Source: Gloeopeniophorella convolvens (lineage: Eukaryota > Basidiomycota > Agaricomycetes > Russulales). From it: 64,000 nt of DNA. Positions 1 through 12,628 of this stretch are shown one piece after another. Position 1 is the stretch's first letter. Every line of letters starts with the position of its first letter. The DNA lies in assembly GCA_022496205.1 (NCBI GenBank), contig WTXD01000005.1, forward strand, positions 310,001-374,000, given 5' to 3'. The notes below the pieces were generated by a model that saw nothing but the letters and a program-made list of their open reading frames with translations, was not told the DNA's origin and made no database searches. A program made the position numbers and the translations under genes.

Positions 1-328
1 GTGCAGGACCGGTGACCTTGTCGCACTCAACCTCGGTCATTGATCCGGTCTCTCGAGCGATACCTGCTTCATCTCGGTGCTCTTTTGACCCCCGGGAAAC
101 CACACACGCGGATGGAAGGGGAAAGGTGCGACCAGACCCGATCAGACTTACACCGTCATCAGAAACCCACCGCGGCTGTCTTATGCGGGTAAATCTCGAG
201 CGAGTTCCGATCGTCCTCGCTGTATCGGGCACGTTCGACTATGGTCATATATTCTGATGCTACACAACGCCGCACTACTCGATAGACCACTCCTAGCTGG
301 AGTGGACAGCGAGGTCACGTTTTCCGCC

Positions 329-1989
329 TCATCTGGGCTTCGGGAATGTCAACGGTGCCTTGAGGATCGCGCGTTTGTTGCTTGCTGCAATATCGGGGAG
401 GCCGAGGCGCTTCAAATCTTGCTGGGAAAGCTTTCCGATGGTGCACCCTGGAAGTTTTTCGCGGTTGATCAACGGCCCTATGGACCGTGCAAAGTACAAC
501 TCACCAAGGGACTTGAACAAGGCATTCACCCTATCGGAGAATATACCATAAGCAAGCCTCAAGGACATCGTGGAACTAGTGGTACCTCATAATTGCCAAT
601 TTGAGGTCTGATGATATAACCGACGTGTCCGTGCGAAATCATCAACCTTCAAGCATAATGCGAACAGATAGGTGAGGAGTTTCGTGTCGTTCTCGCTCGT
701 CATCTGTGCCCTTCACGACTGCATGAGGGAATAACGGAGGGGAGAATATTGTTGACATACCTCGTGGATCCTCTTGCCGTCTCAGTGAAGCGCGAAAGGA
801 TGCCATCTACGACGGTTTCGGGCGCAGGAGACAGTTTCTCTAGCACGGCCGTCCTGTCTGGGACGTTTCGCCCTGCAACGCCGCGGAACGCGATCAGAGC
901 CGACGCATAAATCAGCATTTTGCTAGGATAAATCGGGCTCAGTGGACGGCACGTCAAGTTGACGCGAGAGACTGTGCGTACACGACTTTTGAATTGGGCT
1001 TTGGCACCGAGTACGCTAGCATTAAATGCTGACGTATCCAATCGCTACGAGAGTTGGGCAGAAGCCGCACTCTCGCCTGGTCGCTACCCGCGCTTTTGAG
1101 TCTGTGGAGGATGCTGTCCATGGCGGCCCATTCTTGCTCTGGGATGATGTTATGTAAAGGATAGATGTCTTCTGGTTGTTGGGCGTCCACGTCGTAAGGA
1201 GGAATGAGACGAGAGGCGTTGGCCGAATCTACCGCTTCCTCTGTATGCGCGATGTAGTTTTATAATGCACGGTGAAAGTGTTGCCGGGCGTACCTTTTGT
1301 AGGAAGGTTTTCTGTCCCTTCCTCGATACGGTCCTGCAATACGCCGGCTACACCCTCCATCGCACTGACATCCACTTTGTTACGCTCGTGCGCACGGATG
1401 GCCTGTTTCGCTTTCTTCGTGCCGAAAGTCTCACCGAGCACATTGCGCGCGTGTATACGATCTGCAGCGCTGGGCTCTGCAGATTTGAAGCCCTTGAGTA
1501 CCTTGACTTGTCGAGAGATCGAGTATATTGGTGCAGGCTGGAGGATGAGCTTAGATGACCCCGGTTGCCGCAAGGCAACAAAGTATCTGCGTAAACGTGA
1601 GCATGCCATACTACAGGAAGATGCCAAAATTACGCACCTACTGCTAGGGCCATCGCTCCCGCCTTGAGAACCCGAGAACTCAACAGTCTCCGTCTCTCCA
1701 GCAATGGTGCTTCTACGCTTCGAGAAATCTCTTCCTTCATCCTCTTCGTGTATGTAACACTTGAACGCGGTGTTCTTCGGAGGTATCAAGGACGGGAAAC
1801 TCGCTGTGTCGCCACGAAGGGAAGCAGCGGAGGTCAGATATGCTGTATTGACTGCTAATGGCCACGCATACCGAGCACAGGGCCGGCTTGTGTCTCCGGA
1901 AGGGAAGAGAGCTCAACGGAAAGAGTCTCTGGAGCCCCTGGGTCCGCATGAGCGCGCTTTCGCTTTCGGACAAGAAGTGAGGAGGACAT
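329..1989 (-). CDS. RPA49: DNA-directed RNA polymerase I subunit A49 (Rpa49/POLR1E)
   Basis: Subunit of nuclear RNA polymerase I; with A34.5 it forms a TFIIE/TFIIF-like module that supports rRNA initiation and elongation. I rebuilt eight exons: 1872-1989, 1638-1803, 1294-1586, 982-1240, 761-922, 586-710, 505-530 and 329-447, all with GT-AG introns. The product is about 422 aa. It starts MSSSLLVRKRKR and has the N-terminal dimerisation region (PPKNTAFKCY, AGETETVEF, RYFVAL). Next come the conserved RNVLGETFGTKKAKQAI block and EDIYPLHNIIPE, then the tandem winged-helix C-terminus ending in a P-K-P-R motif, as is usual for the family. One base appears to be missing near 626-634 (FA-TDTSVISSD): without it exon 6 does not stay in frame. 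An essential-type gene is unlikely to be dead, so I treat this as a sequence error. It is divergent from the GMC gene at 2877. Confidence 0.88.
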
Positions 1990-2876
1990 GGCTTGCAAGT
2001 TTTGAAACCGGGCAGGGGCCGCGGCGCTCACCGGACCCGCCGCAATCACGGCCGCCGTCCAAATAGAGGGCCGCTCGGGCGGCGCCCCGCGTCCCGCGTC
2101 CCGGCCAGTGCCTGTGTTACGCAACGGCAAGAGCACGCTCACACGAGTGCCCATCAACTGTTTCAACACAAAGCGGCCACTAGCCCAAGTCTCAGGCCCT
2201 TACACTCCGATTCGTTCAAGAGGCTGACCTATGCCGATCGAGCGGAAGACAGTCGCTGCATCCGCGATATGTAGATGAGAAAAAGTGGCGATCGGTCGAT
2301 GCACTCGGCGGCCAAGCGACGTCGCCGCGCGCCTCCACTATTCTGTCAAGTGTCTCCGCGTCACTTTCGTTCACTACCCTCCGGCGTAACCTTGAATCCC
2401 CTCGCCAGTCCGACAGGACGGTCACCAGCGCAGGAATTTCTCGGCCACAATTCCAGCAGCAGTACCTCTCATAAGTGGCGCCTGCCATCCTTGATGTGCA
2501 CCTCCTTGACTGTCAGACATTCACAAGACATTCATCACACAATGTCACTTCGAAGAAAATGCACCATCTAGCCCGTGACCAGCGGCAGGCACATCAGGGA
2601 TGCCGAGATATAGCGCTGGCGGTTCACTACTGCTTCACCAGGTACCCGATCAGCAATAGCATGACATCCCGTCTGTCCTGCTTTGGCAAAAACATCTTTC
2701 TGCACACTCAACGGCTAAATTCATCATACGTCGCGAAGCAGTCAGACTACTTCCGGCGCTTGGTCTGGGCGTGAAGAGGGAGGCTCGTGGAATGCTTACT
2801 ACGCGTCACACGCCTACTTAAGGGCGAGTTCGCAGGGCAGAAGAGCAAGGCCGTCGACTTCTGCTCCCTGTCCAAC
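1990..2876. promoter_or_regulatory. Divergent intergenic region A49 / GMC oxidoreductase
   Basis: This region separates the start codons of the minus-strand A49 gene (1989) and the plus-strand GMC gene (2877), so it must hold both promoters. Short open frames exist on both strands (for example 2216-2488 on the minus strand), but none shows a recognisable motif or plausible splicing partner. I see no clear TATA box. Confidence 0.5.
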
Positions 2877-5076
2877 ATGTTGCGTCTCTTCGTTCTTGGC
2901 GCCGTTCTTTTGAAGACAGTGTCGGCGGTTGTGTACACGGACCCGTCCAAGCTCCCCAGTGCTCCATACACGTACATCATTGTTGGGGGTATATTCGATC
3001 GTCTCCAGTCCCTTGCGCCACCCTGATGTCTGCCACCAGCTGGTCCTGGAGGCAGTGTTCTGGCGAGCAGGTTGAGTGAGGACACAAAAAATCGGGTGCT
3101 CCTGATTGAGGCTGGCCCTAGGTCAGTCAACGTTTGTCGTGACAAACGCCACCATCATTGTGCTAATCCGCCCTCATTAGCGACACTGTGGACCCGATCA
3201 TTCAAATCCCGTTCCTCTGCACGACGCTCGCGCCTGACACTATCGTAACATGGAACTACACGACAGTTCCCCAACCAGGCCTGGATGGTAGGGCCATCCC
3301 TTACCCTCGCGGGCGGACTCTCGGAGGCTCGACGTCTATCAGTAAGTCGCAGTTTTGCCGAAGTAGAGCCACCGAGCTGAGCTATTTTCAGACTACATGG
3401 TCTGGACGCGCGGCCCGTCGAGCGACTTCGACCGCTTGGCCAAGATTTCTGGTGACTCTGGCTGGTCGTGGAGCTCCCTGCAGCAGACTTTCAAATCGGT
3501 ACGCCACTCCCGTTTTCGTGGAATAATCGTCCCCGTCTCCTGATAGCGATGGCGATGCGTAGGTTGAGGATTTGGTTCCTCCAGCTGACGGTCACAACAC
3601 GGCTGGGGAGGTTGATCCCTCCATTCACGGAAAGAACGGATCCGTCAAGATTAGCATCCAGCAGAATACGCCCCTCGACTCAATGATCTTCAAGACGACC
3701 GAGCAGCTTCCCGAGTTCCCCTTCAACGAGGACATGAGCTCCGGAAACCCTCTCGGTATTGGTACGTTTCAAGTACACGCTCTCTTGAGACGCGATCTGA
3801 CGTCATGCAGGCTGGGGTCTCTTCTCCGTGGGCAACGGACAGAGGAGCAGCTCTTCCGTTTCGTACCTCTCGCCGGTGCTCGGCAGGTCCAACTTGGACA
3901 TCTTGGTTGACACCCAGGTCACGAGGGTTATCCAGACTGGAACCCAGAAGGGTCTTCCTGTCTTCCGCGGGGTTCAGTTCGCCCAGTCCGCATCAAGTAA
4001 GCATCCCGGTCCAAGGTCGAGTGCACATGTTGACATGTCTTTTTAGGCCCTCTGTTCGTGCGCAACGCCACCAAGGAAGTCATCCTTGCCGCAGGCGCGG
4101 TCAACACCCCCCAGCTTCTTATGCTTTCGGGTATCGGGGACGGCACCCAGCTCAGCAAGTTCGGTATCGAGACCATCGTCAACCTTCCCGATGTCGGCAC
4201 GAACATGCAAGACCATGTTGTACTACCCAACGTGTTCTCTGTGAACGCTAACTTCACCAATGATGACATCGGCCGCAACGCTACTATCCTCAACAATGAC
4301 CTGGCTCAGTGGGAGGCGTCGCACACCGGTCCCTTCGCTACCTCTGTCACTGCTGAAATTGGCTGGCTCCGTCTTCCGACGGACGCCTCTATCTTCAAGA
4401 CTGTAAAGGATCCCTCGTCTGGCCCCAATGCTCCTCACTACGAATTTATCTTCGCTGTAAGCTGATTCTTCCTTGCTGGTGCCCTCTTGATTGACGAGCT
4501 CGCCTCCAGAACGAGTTCAGCTCCTTCGTTGAACCACCTCCCACCACTGGCCACTACATGATGATCGCCAGCAACCTGATCACCCCCACATCTCGTGAGT
4601 ACACTTGCGTTTTCCCGCCAGCTCTCTTATCCTAACGCACTGCAGGCGGTTCCATCACCCTCGCATCTGCGAATCCCTTTGACGCGCCCAACATCGACCC
4701 TGCGCTTCTCAACTCCGACTTCGATATCTTCACGATGCGTGAGGCTGTCAAGGCTGCGCTTCGCTTCGCCGCCGCGCCTGCGTGGAAGGGCTACGTGATT
4801 GGCCCGCACGGCGCCCTCGGGGATGCGAAGACCGACGCCGAAATCGAGGCTTACGCGCGCACCAACTCTGCGACGGTGTTCCATCCATTCAGCACTGCAC
4901 CCATGTCGGCCGTCGACGCGAAGGATGGCGTCGTCAACCCCGACCTGACAGTGAAGAAGACTGTCGGCCTCCGCATTGTCGACGCCAGCGTCCTTCCCTA
5001 CGTCCCTGCTGCACACCCGCAGGCGGCGCTTTACGCCGTCGCCGAGCGCGCGGCCAAGCTCATCAAGGAGTGCTGA
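2877..5076 (+). CDS. Secreted GMC oxidoreductase (aryl-alcohol oxidase-like)
   Basis: FAD-dependent oxidase or dehydrogenase of the glucose-methanol-choline family; secreted members in wood-decay fungi oxidise aryl or other alcohols and supply H2O2. Nine exons join in frame to 590 aa: 2877-2988, 3040-3121, 3181-3341, 3392-3498, 3563-3761, 3811-3996, 4047-4456, 4510-4594 and 4646-5076. The start begins a signal peptide ([17 protein letters not shown]). Then follow the Rossmann motif [16 protein letters not shown] with downstream LLIEAGP, the GMC signature [19 protein letters not shown], and the second signature [21 protein letters not shown]. The C-terminal catalytic region has FHPFSTAPM and [14 protein letters not shown], which place the two active-site histidines. 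No frame damage is visible. The exact substrate cannot be told; aryl-alcohol oxidase is the best family guess. Confidence 0.93.
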
Positions 5077-8000
5077 TCATTCCACATCGCATCAAATCTA
5101 GCATCCATCGCATTTGTCTACTTGTCAGTTATCTCTGGGACCTCGCTACGTTCTCGCATACTTAATACGAGGGTGCCATATTTGGGGCGCTGAACGTCCC
5201 GAGCTGTTCACTCGCAACACCACATGCTGCTCGACAGCGGGGGGTCGATAAGACTTCGTGATTTACTGCATTTTTATTGCACATCTTGCACACTGGGGAC
5301 CTTATAGAAATTTATCTAATTCATGCTACAGAGCGTGTGCGACTCCGTTTTGGCGAGTGTCTAAGAAGCTCCAGTCAGATTTGATGCCAGCCCGAGATGC
5401 AATGATTCATCAATGCACCAAATAGGGTATCCCTGTAGTAAGTGATGGCCCTCAGCATGGACCGAACCATCGTTCGCGTCACTTGCAATCACCGTGGTCT
5501 ATCATTACCCCCATGTATCTTACATCTCAGCATGAGTTTAGCATCTACGTCATTAACGGACGAGTGACTTATCGCCGTGTCGGTCTCCTGAATTGTGCCT
5601 TCTCGCCAGCTACGCTAGGCTACGCTACGCGCACATACTTAGGGTCGCTTGTGCGCCTTGCTCGGCTAGCGACCTGCCAGGGTTTAAATTGTAAATATGT
5701 AGGTCCACGAGGATGCGGGATGCGGTAAATTTAAGATCGGACCGCTTTCCCGAGGGTCGTGGCGTTTCTTAGCGAGATCGACGCGTAACTGTCGGTGCGG
5801 GGTGTGAGATTGATTGTATCGCGCTGAGACCGATGGGGGCACGCAACCTTACTGACGAGCCGAGTGCTTTTGGCTGCGGAGATACCTGGTGATACGTCTC
5901 CCCGCGCGTCATTTACCTTGCGTCCCGCAGGCTACACCGACATCGCGCGCAGGGCGATAGTTAACCATAGGTGCTACGGCATAGCACACAGTCCACACGC
6001 CCTGTGATAGGGGAGCGGAAGCATTAGATGCCAAGCTCGCTGAATCACAGGTATCCTAGGGGACCGAGAGCATGAGGCCAGCGGTAGGCGCCTTCCGAGC
6101 TGCGATATTGATCCGCACGGTATAGCTGAGAAAGTCTTGCCATAATGACTAGAGCTGAGTTGAACCTCTGCGGCCAGGAGAACTTCCAAGTTGCGAATCA
6201 ATACACACTAGCCTGGCGCCCCTGCGTGACTGGACCCGCATGCACACGCTGGGATTTGGGGTGGTCTGACGGGGGGCCGGAAGTGAGACTGGGGTTCGGG
6301 AGGAATACTCTGCTCGGAGGTCAGGGTTCGCTGCTAGCCACATTACCGTTGCCAAGCCCCATGGTATTGAGAACATTCACACGCACTGTGGGCGGCGGTA
6401 GACGGACCGTTGACGTTCTTCACAAGAGCAGAGGCGTTCAATCAACTTGGATGCGTCGGCGAGTGCACGAGAGTGCTCGGTGCCAGAGCTCGGCGTCCGG
6501 CGCTGCTGCCGAGCCAGCGAACTGGCGCCGAGTCCAAGCTCAGCTCGGCCCCGGCGCGATTTGTCTCCTGTGACTCAGTCTGTTCGACCGCCATCTGCAG
6601 CATGGACGCCCCTGCTTCTGCTCGCGCGACCCGACCTTTTCCGTGCTCATGGGAGAAAAGCACGGTTCAACGCTCTAGAGCACTCGTAGCTCCGGGATGC
6701 TCTCACTGGCTGGCGGAGACTGTCTTCTGGCTCTTTCGAACTTTCCGAATGTGAACGTCCGCGCGGCCATCAGTGCTGGCATCGTTGGATTTTGGAAAGC
6801 CCCGACGCTGTCTGTACGGCAGCGGCGCAGCTTGGCCATTTGCGCAGCGAGGTCGTCTTGACGATGCTCCAGAAGGCATGGAAGAGGTGCGCACAATCGC
6901 CGTTATTCGTCGTTATGTACTTTCATTAATGGCGGTCGTTGTCGATAGCCTCGAACTTACTTGCTCACGAGTTCCTTTGGCACTGCGTCGAGGGCTTTCA
7001 TTTGAGTTATTGTTCTTTTCATATTGGGCTTACGCCTTCGTTCGCACGTCTTCTTACGTGTGTTCTCTGGGGTGTTGCCGCTGTAATTTTTTTCATTGAG
7101 CAACCGGGGTTGGTACCGACTCAGCGGCCGCCGTGCCTCCTAGCTCGGGCAGCGAGCGACCTTAGAAGCCTCGACGGGGAACTGCCCCTCTTGTGATGTG
7201 GTTCTTGTTCTCTCTCGACCCCGAGGCGCCCCAACTAGGCACGTCCTTACTAGCCAACGTCAGCGCGCCATGATGTTGACAGCATCCCTCAGTCTGGTAT
7301 GAAGCCTCGCGATGGGAACATCTACGCCCTCCGCACCCTGTGGCGCGTCAAGATAACTAGGATGCCATCACCTGCACTTCGCAGTAATGTTGGTGGCTCC
7401 GGGCCTTCTGTTGCGCTGTCACATTGTTTTCGATCATGTTCTGTGTGGATCCACTGTTGTTATCACGCCATTACAGTACCTAGACAGATAGATAGACCCG
7501 CTATTTCGAGAACCTGTGAGTCGGCGAACTCGTGAGCATTCTATGTATACTCTCATCAAAGTCGGTGGCTGTAGTGCTCCATCTCCACTTTCTTCTAATC
7601 TACGCATAATACCTTTCACATAGACGCCCCAACACCGTACACAACCCCCGCGCCACTCATTCTGGCGCCATGGTGTAGCGCCTTGTTCCAAACGAACAGG
7701 CGGACCCAGTATTCCGCTTGCGCCCCCTCCATCACCACAACCAAACCGCCGTGAGCTATACCGCGTCTATGTTCGGGCTGCAATAGCTTCTTACCCAAAC
7801 GGCGGCCGCTTCCCTTCGCCTTGGTCGCCTCAGGTGTTTCAGAATCGCAACTTCGTTGCCACAGCCATCGGCCGCGGGATGTCCTTTACGGGCGCCGCCG
7901 GCGCCCAGATCAATGACGAGTTTCTCCATGGCAGTGTTCATTTCTCCGTTTGCTGCCAAGTCTCGTTGTTACTGTGGCCATGGGGCGTCGAAACCACGAA

Positions 8001-9783
8001 TCACGGCGAGGCCTGGCGAGGCGTGAGCTAAATTCAGGCCTCTGCAACCTTGTGCCGCCTCCCCTGTCCACAGGCACTAGTCCCGGTTTCAAGCCCTTTA
8101 ATGGCACCTGTCCCCCAGAACAGAACGCGGGCGTTCCGGCGAGGGTAGCGGAAGGTACCCCCGGCGCGATAAGGACTCAGTTCGTCAACCATTCTTGCGC
8201 ATACACCCAACGGTGTAGTGCATAGGACAGGGTTCGTGCTTGCCGAGTGGCTGCAGAGGAATCCCTGCATCATGTCGTGTAGCGAGGATGTCCCCGTTGG
8301 GCACCATTGCATTGTTTTCATTATGGCCCAATTGTGCGTTTGCTCGACTCTTGCGCGAGAAGACGAAGAAGCGCCCTTCTGTGATCTTCGCGACACGTGG
8401 CGAAGGGTAGACATCCTTCGTCACTTCGCAAATGTCCGCGGCTCAACGAACGCGAGTTCCCGAGATCCCACCCCGCATATTCGGGAGGGGAGGGAAAGGG
8501 GATATAGACGCGTCGACGCGTTGCACTTCTGCTGCTAGTGCTGTTTTGTCACTGTAGCATCTTCCCAGCATGGCAGTGCTGGGAAGTGAGGACGTCTGCG
8601 TTGGCTCGTTACCTGTGTCGCCAGGGTATTGGGGGCGTTGGCCTTGCTTGGATCTGTGGGAGTTCGATCTTTGGGTTAAGTCACTGGAGTATTCTATGAA
8701 CGTAGTGCTGGAATCTAGGAAGTCTGACGTATTCCCACAGGAATTGTATGTTCGTCTTGGAGAGCGATCAGTCTGGGAAGCAGGGGACGTTGATTGCTGT
8801 GTGAAACACCTGCAGCTGGGTACGTGGGTATCCAGAGAGGCTCTCCGCTGGGACGCACGAAAGCGAATGGCTTGTTGAGATGTGAGGATCGGTGGAGATC
8901 GCTCGGTGAGCACGTATACCGATGCTTCCGGTGCCCTGATCACCTAAAACCTGATGGTGATGAAAGAGACAGCGACGGAGCACCGGTCACGCCCCCAGCT
9001 ACATTCTTACGTGATAGTGCTGTAATCTCAGAGGTTCTCTTTGCAGCGAACCCTGTTAGTCCTCCGCCGTTTCGGACTCCTCGGCCCTGAATCCTGATCT
9101 GTGTGGACCAAGAAGAGAAAAATGATTTTCTCGTCTCGCTAACGATAGAAGAAGCTCTTCCAGGCATCTCAGTTCCGCCGGACCAAGGCATATGGACCTG
9201 TGCAGGGTGCGTGCATACCAGCGTCAGGGCCCACGAGCAATGAGAATCAGCACACAAGATGCCACTAAAGTTCTGCAGGACACGATGGAGTGATGAGCGC
9301 GCAGCTGGCGCGCGTCTGAGGCCTCGCACCGCAATGGTTATGGTGAAGGTGATCGCTGATGGCGGAGGGAGTCACGGGGGGTGGGCAATCCCGGGCGCCG
9401 ACGGGGAGAGGCCGGAGGGAAGCCATTGCCATGCCTCCATCTGGAGCCATCTGGGCGCAGTTACAGCGGTCCCCCGGGGGCAGGCCGGCCGGTTGCGCCG
9501 TATCATGAAGATTTGCCCATCTGGAACTCCGAATCAGCGTCCGGGGCCATGCAATTATTGGGTTGTTGCGCCCCCGTCCACCTGGGCAAGTTCTGAATCA
9601 GGGCGCGCCCTCCTGCGATGCCCTCTTGGGCATATATGTAAGAAGCTCCCTGAGCGCGTCGGCGCCATACCTCGCCTTCTTCCTCCCCCCCTTCCTTCTC
9701 CCCTTACCTCAGGCCGCCGCACTGTGGTGCCAGCCCTTTTCCCTAGTCTAGGACTGCAGAGGCTCCCGCCGCCGAACGCTGAG
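5077..9783. other. Gene-poor interval, about 4.7 kb
   Basis: No open frame here shows a recognisable motif, signal peptide or splicing pattern like those of the neighbouring genes; the longest frames are short and overlap one another on both strands. A perfect 10-bp inverted repeat with a 6-base loop lies at 8561-8586 (CTTCCCAGCA / TGCTGGGAAG). The last several hundred bases presumably hold the promoter of the membrane-protein gene that starts at 9784. Old transposon remnants are possible but I could not identify any. Confidence 0.4.
8561..8586. repeat. Perfect 10-bp inverted repeat (hairpin)
   Basis: CTTCCCAGCA at 8561-8570 and its exact reverse complement at 8577-8586 are separated by TGGCAG. 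It lies in a gene-free interval. No function can be assigned; such a palindrome could arise by chance in several kilobases. Confidence 0.5.
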
Positions 9784-11529
9784 ATGGGCTCAGAAGCTAA
9801 CACACTCTGTGAGCGCTCCCTCCCCCCCAAGATTTCCGCACTGCGCAGGCTACTGATCCGCGATCGTCCTCGCCGTGCAGTTGTCACCGTTAAACTCCTC
9901 CATGTTTTTGGAGGTATTTACATGTGAGTGGCCACAGCCGGTCTTGTTGAGCCGAGCCGGCTGACTACGATCTTATCGCGGCTAGCTGGGAGTGGGCATC
10001 GACGGTGCATTTCGAATGGGAGGTCTTCACTGGCCAGCGGCCGTTCAGGTGGTCCTTTGTGGTGAGTGCCTCGCACCTGCCGCGGTGCCACACGGCCTCT
10101 CATCGCACCTACTGTTCCTCAGGCCTATGAGCTCTGCCGCACGCTCGCTCTGTGCTCTATCGCAACATCTTTTGCCGGGTTCAACCTGACGCACGAGTTC
10201 AACTGCAACGCGTGGTTCCGTGTACTACTGGTGCGTCGCGCCTTGCCCCGCATGGACATGTGAGATCGGGAGCCGACCGACATGTGATCGGTCCAGGTGT
10301 CTTCATACTTTGCCATTGCATTCTCATCGCTGTTGATCCTTCTGCGTGGGTGAGTCGTCCGCCATTTCCAGGCTGGCCCGCGCCCGTTGCTCACCGCATA
10401 ACTAGCGTCGCGATCTGGGGGCGCAGTACGAATGTGCTCATCTTCACGGCGATCGTCTGGCTCTGCAACGTCGGCTTCGCGCTGTACAGTACGCCATTGT
10501 CTCCCACATGCGCTCGGTGCCGCCGTCTGATCGTGTGCGCGACGTGCAGGTGTCACGCGGGCCAAGGCTGTGTGGGACCCCACGATCAATGCCTGCGCAA
10601 TCACGAAAACGAAAGACTTCCGCTGGGGCATCATGGTCAACCTCATCACGGATCTCACCCTGCTCAGCGTCATGTTCGCCGGTGTAATAAACAAGCGCAA
10701 CGCGACGGGCCTCTGGAGGGTGCTCTACCTCCAAGTACGTTGCCCCCTGCCTGCGCTGCCAAGCGCGTCCTGAAGGAGTTTCTGCTGCCATGTGTTAGGG
10801 TCTTGCTTGGATTTTCATGGCATCGCTGTCAGAGATTCCGCCTGTGGTAAGCTCCATCTTCTTCTTGATCCGCGCCGACGATCCTTTCTGACGCCGCGAG
10901 CCTCCAGGTGTTGAGTTGGTTGAACATCAGCGGTATGTCACAGCCTCTGTTGGACTGTAGTGCGGTCGTTGATCAGAACGCAACCTGTCAATCCGCGCAG
11001 ATGGTTGGAATTTGGTGCGTGTGACGTCTCCACCTTGGAAACGCACTTGAGCTTAACTGACGCTGCTTCGAAGATGTTCCAAACGCCACACTGTGCGTTT
11101 CCCTCTTTGGTTCTGACCAGGCTTCTTTTTCTCATGCGTGTAATGATGCGATTTTACAGTGGTCATCATGTGCGTTTCACCCACATGGTTGTTTTTTTTT
11201 TCCCCCTCGCTCACGTTCTGCTCCACAGTGTCATCATGGCAACACGAGTGTACCGCGACTTGTTCGAGTATATCAATCCGTCCTTCCCGTGCGTCTCTTT
11301 CCCCTTCGTCTTCTTTCTCGAGCACGCCGACCGGAGACATAACCACATTGCGCATCTTAGCACCTCACAACGGCTGCCCCACCCGCCACGCGTGAATGTG
11401 TCACAAGGACAGGTGCAAGTCAAGATCCACAAGACCGTCGACGTCGACCTGGGCTCCGACCTGCTCGTGTCCGAGTCAAGCATGACGCGTGGCGAGCGCG
11501 AGGCGAAACAAATGCGCTTCATCGTCTAA
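9784..11529 (+). CDS. Seven-span membrane protein with 14 exons (basidiomycete hypothetical family)
   Basis: A polytopic membrane protein of a type common in Agaricomycetes whose function is not established. Fourteen exons join in one frame to 305 aa: 9784-9808, 9881-9923, 9986-10061, 10123-10230, 10297-10349, 10406-10488, 10550-10734, 10799-10846, 10908-10932, 11001-11014, 11074-11092, 11160-11169, 11229-11288 and 11361-11529. The N-terminus runs MGSEANTL then VTVKLLHVFGGIYIWEW; hydrophobic stretches include LALCSIATSFAGF, SSYFAIAFSSLLILL, VLIFTAIVWLCNVGFALY, MVNLITDLTLLSVMFAG, IFMASLSEIPPVVLSWL and VIIVIMATRVY. The charged C-terminal tail (about 55 aa) looks cytosolic. The start was chosen because a 25-nt first exon with ATG at 9784 splices in frame. 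Several exons are only 10-25 nt long. The overall order of hydrophobic and polar blocks makes me confident that this is a real gene, less so for the smallest exons. Confidence 0.75.
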
Positions 11530-12628
11530 ACAGCGAGCGCAATTCCATGCGCACGCGCTCCGCGAGCGCGTCCGGCTGGCGCACTACGCGCTGTATCGTA
11601 TATGTACTGACTTGCTATGCCGGGGCTTGTTTACCAATGGTTAATCGCGACCGCGAGGCGGCGGCTGGCAGATATAAAATAAATTATGTCTTTTGCCTGG
11701 TGAGCGATCGTGGACAACAAGGTGCACCGTGCGGCGTTCGAGGCGAGGTTCGTGTGTGCGATGGGCCGCTGGTCTGTCGTCGTCGCGTTCCTGACTGCGT
11801 CCTGAGGGAGCCTATGACACGAATGGGTTTATGCCCATGGCTATCCTCGGTGGCCGGCGACGGTAGGGACTCGGCATGCCAGGGAGATCAGAAACAGGAC
11901 TTACAGCCGGTAGGTAGCACATGGTCGCCGCCCGGCCCCCCAATCCTGCGTTCCTCCCCGCCGGCCTCTCCGCCGAACGCGAGCTCTGCATTTCGTCTTG
12001 TCAGAGAGGCGCCGCACAGCTGCGAGATGTGTTGCAGACATGTTTGAGCAGTGGCGTTGGCACTAGGGGTGTCGACATGAGCACAGCGCCACAGCGCTAC
12101 CATATCTAGGCGCGTGTTTCATGTAAGATTGGCGTCATGGTGCAGATCTTCGACCGAGAGATCGCCGAAACCGGTGATGATGGTAACTCGGGTGAGTATT
12201 ATGTAATTTTGACCGATAAGCCGGGCAAGACTCGGCGGAAACCCGGCAGGAGGGAAGCGAGATGCGAATGTTTCTGAGCGTGGGCGTTGACGGCGCTCCA
12301 CGAAGGGCGGGTCGGCGTAGAGTCGGCGGGAGGGCGTGTCTGTCAGGCGCTATGGTCGGCGCGCGCGCTGGGCCCTTCATACGATCAGAGAATTTACACG
12401 AGAAGTGGGTTGAGAAGCCGTGGTCGTGTCGATTGAAGAGCTCGCGGCCCACCGAGCCCCGTCCCCAGCTAGACGCCTTGCTGAGCTAGTCGCTTAGCTC
12501 CATTGCAGTCCAACATTACCAACCCAAACATAAACCTGCCCATTGCGCCAGTTGCACTGCGCACCCCTTCCCCCGCTCTTTGCCCCTTCTCCTCCCTTCC
12601 GTTCCTCCACAGCGGTATTGTCTAGTCC
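11530..12628. other. Intergenic, 3' flank and GMC promoter
   Basis: An A/T-rich stretch with GATATAAAATAAATTATG near 11670 may lie in the 3' end of the membrane-protein transcript. The pyrimidine-rich segment 12540-12620 directly before the next ATG resembles fungal core promoters. No gene is seen. Confidence 0.45.

Noticed and set aside
2216..2488. Minus-strand 90-codon frame with a CWNCG motif upstream of the GMC gene
   Set aside because: It has one Cys pair only, no splice partners and no recognisable domain; it lies in the divergent promoter interval.
8443..8943. Minus-strand 166-codon frame in the first gene desert
   Set aside because: It is Ser/Thr/Arg-rich without domain, signal peptide or intron structure, and is overlapped by plus-strand frames of similar length.
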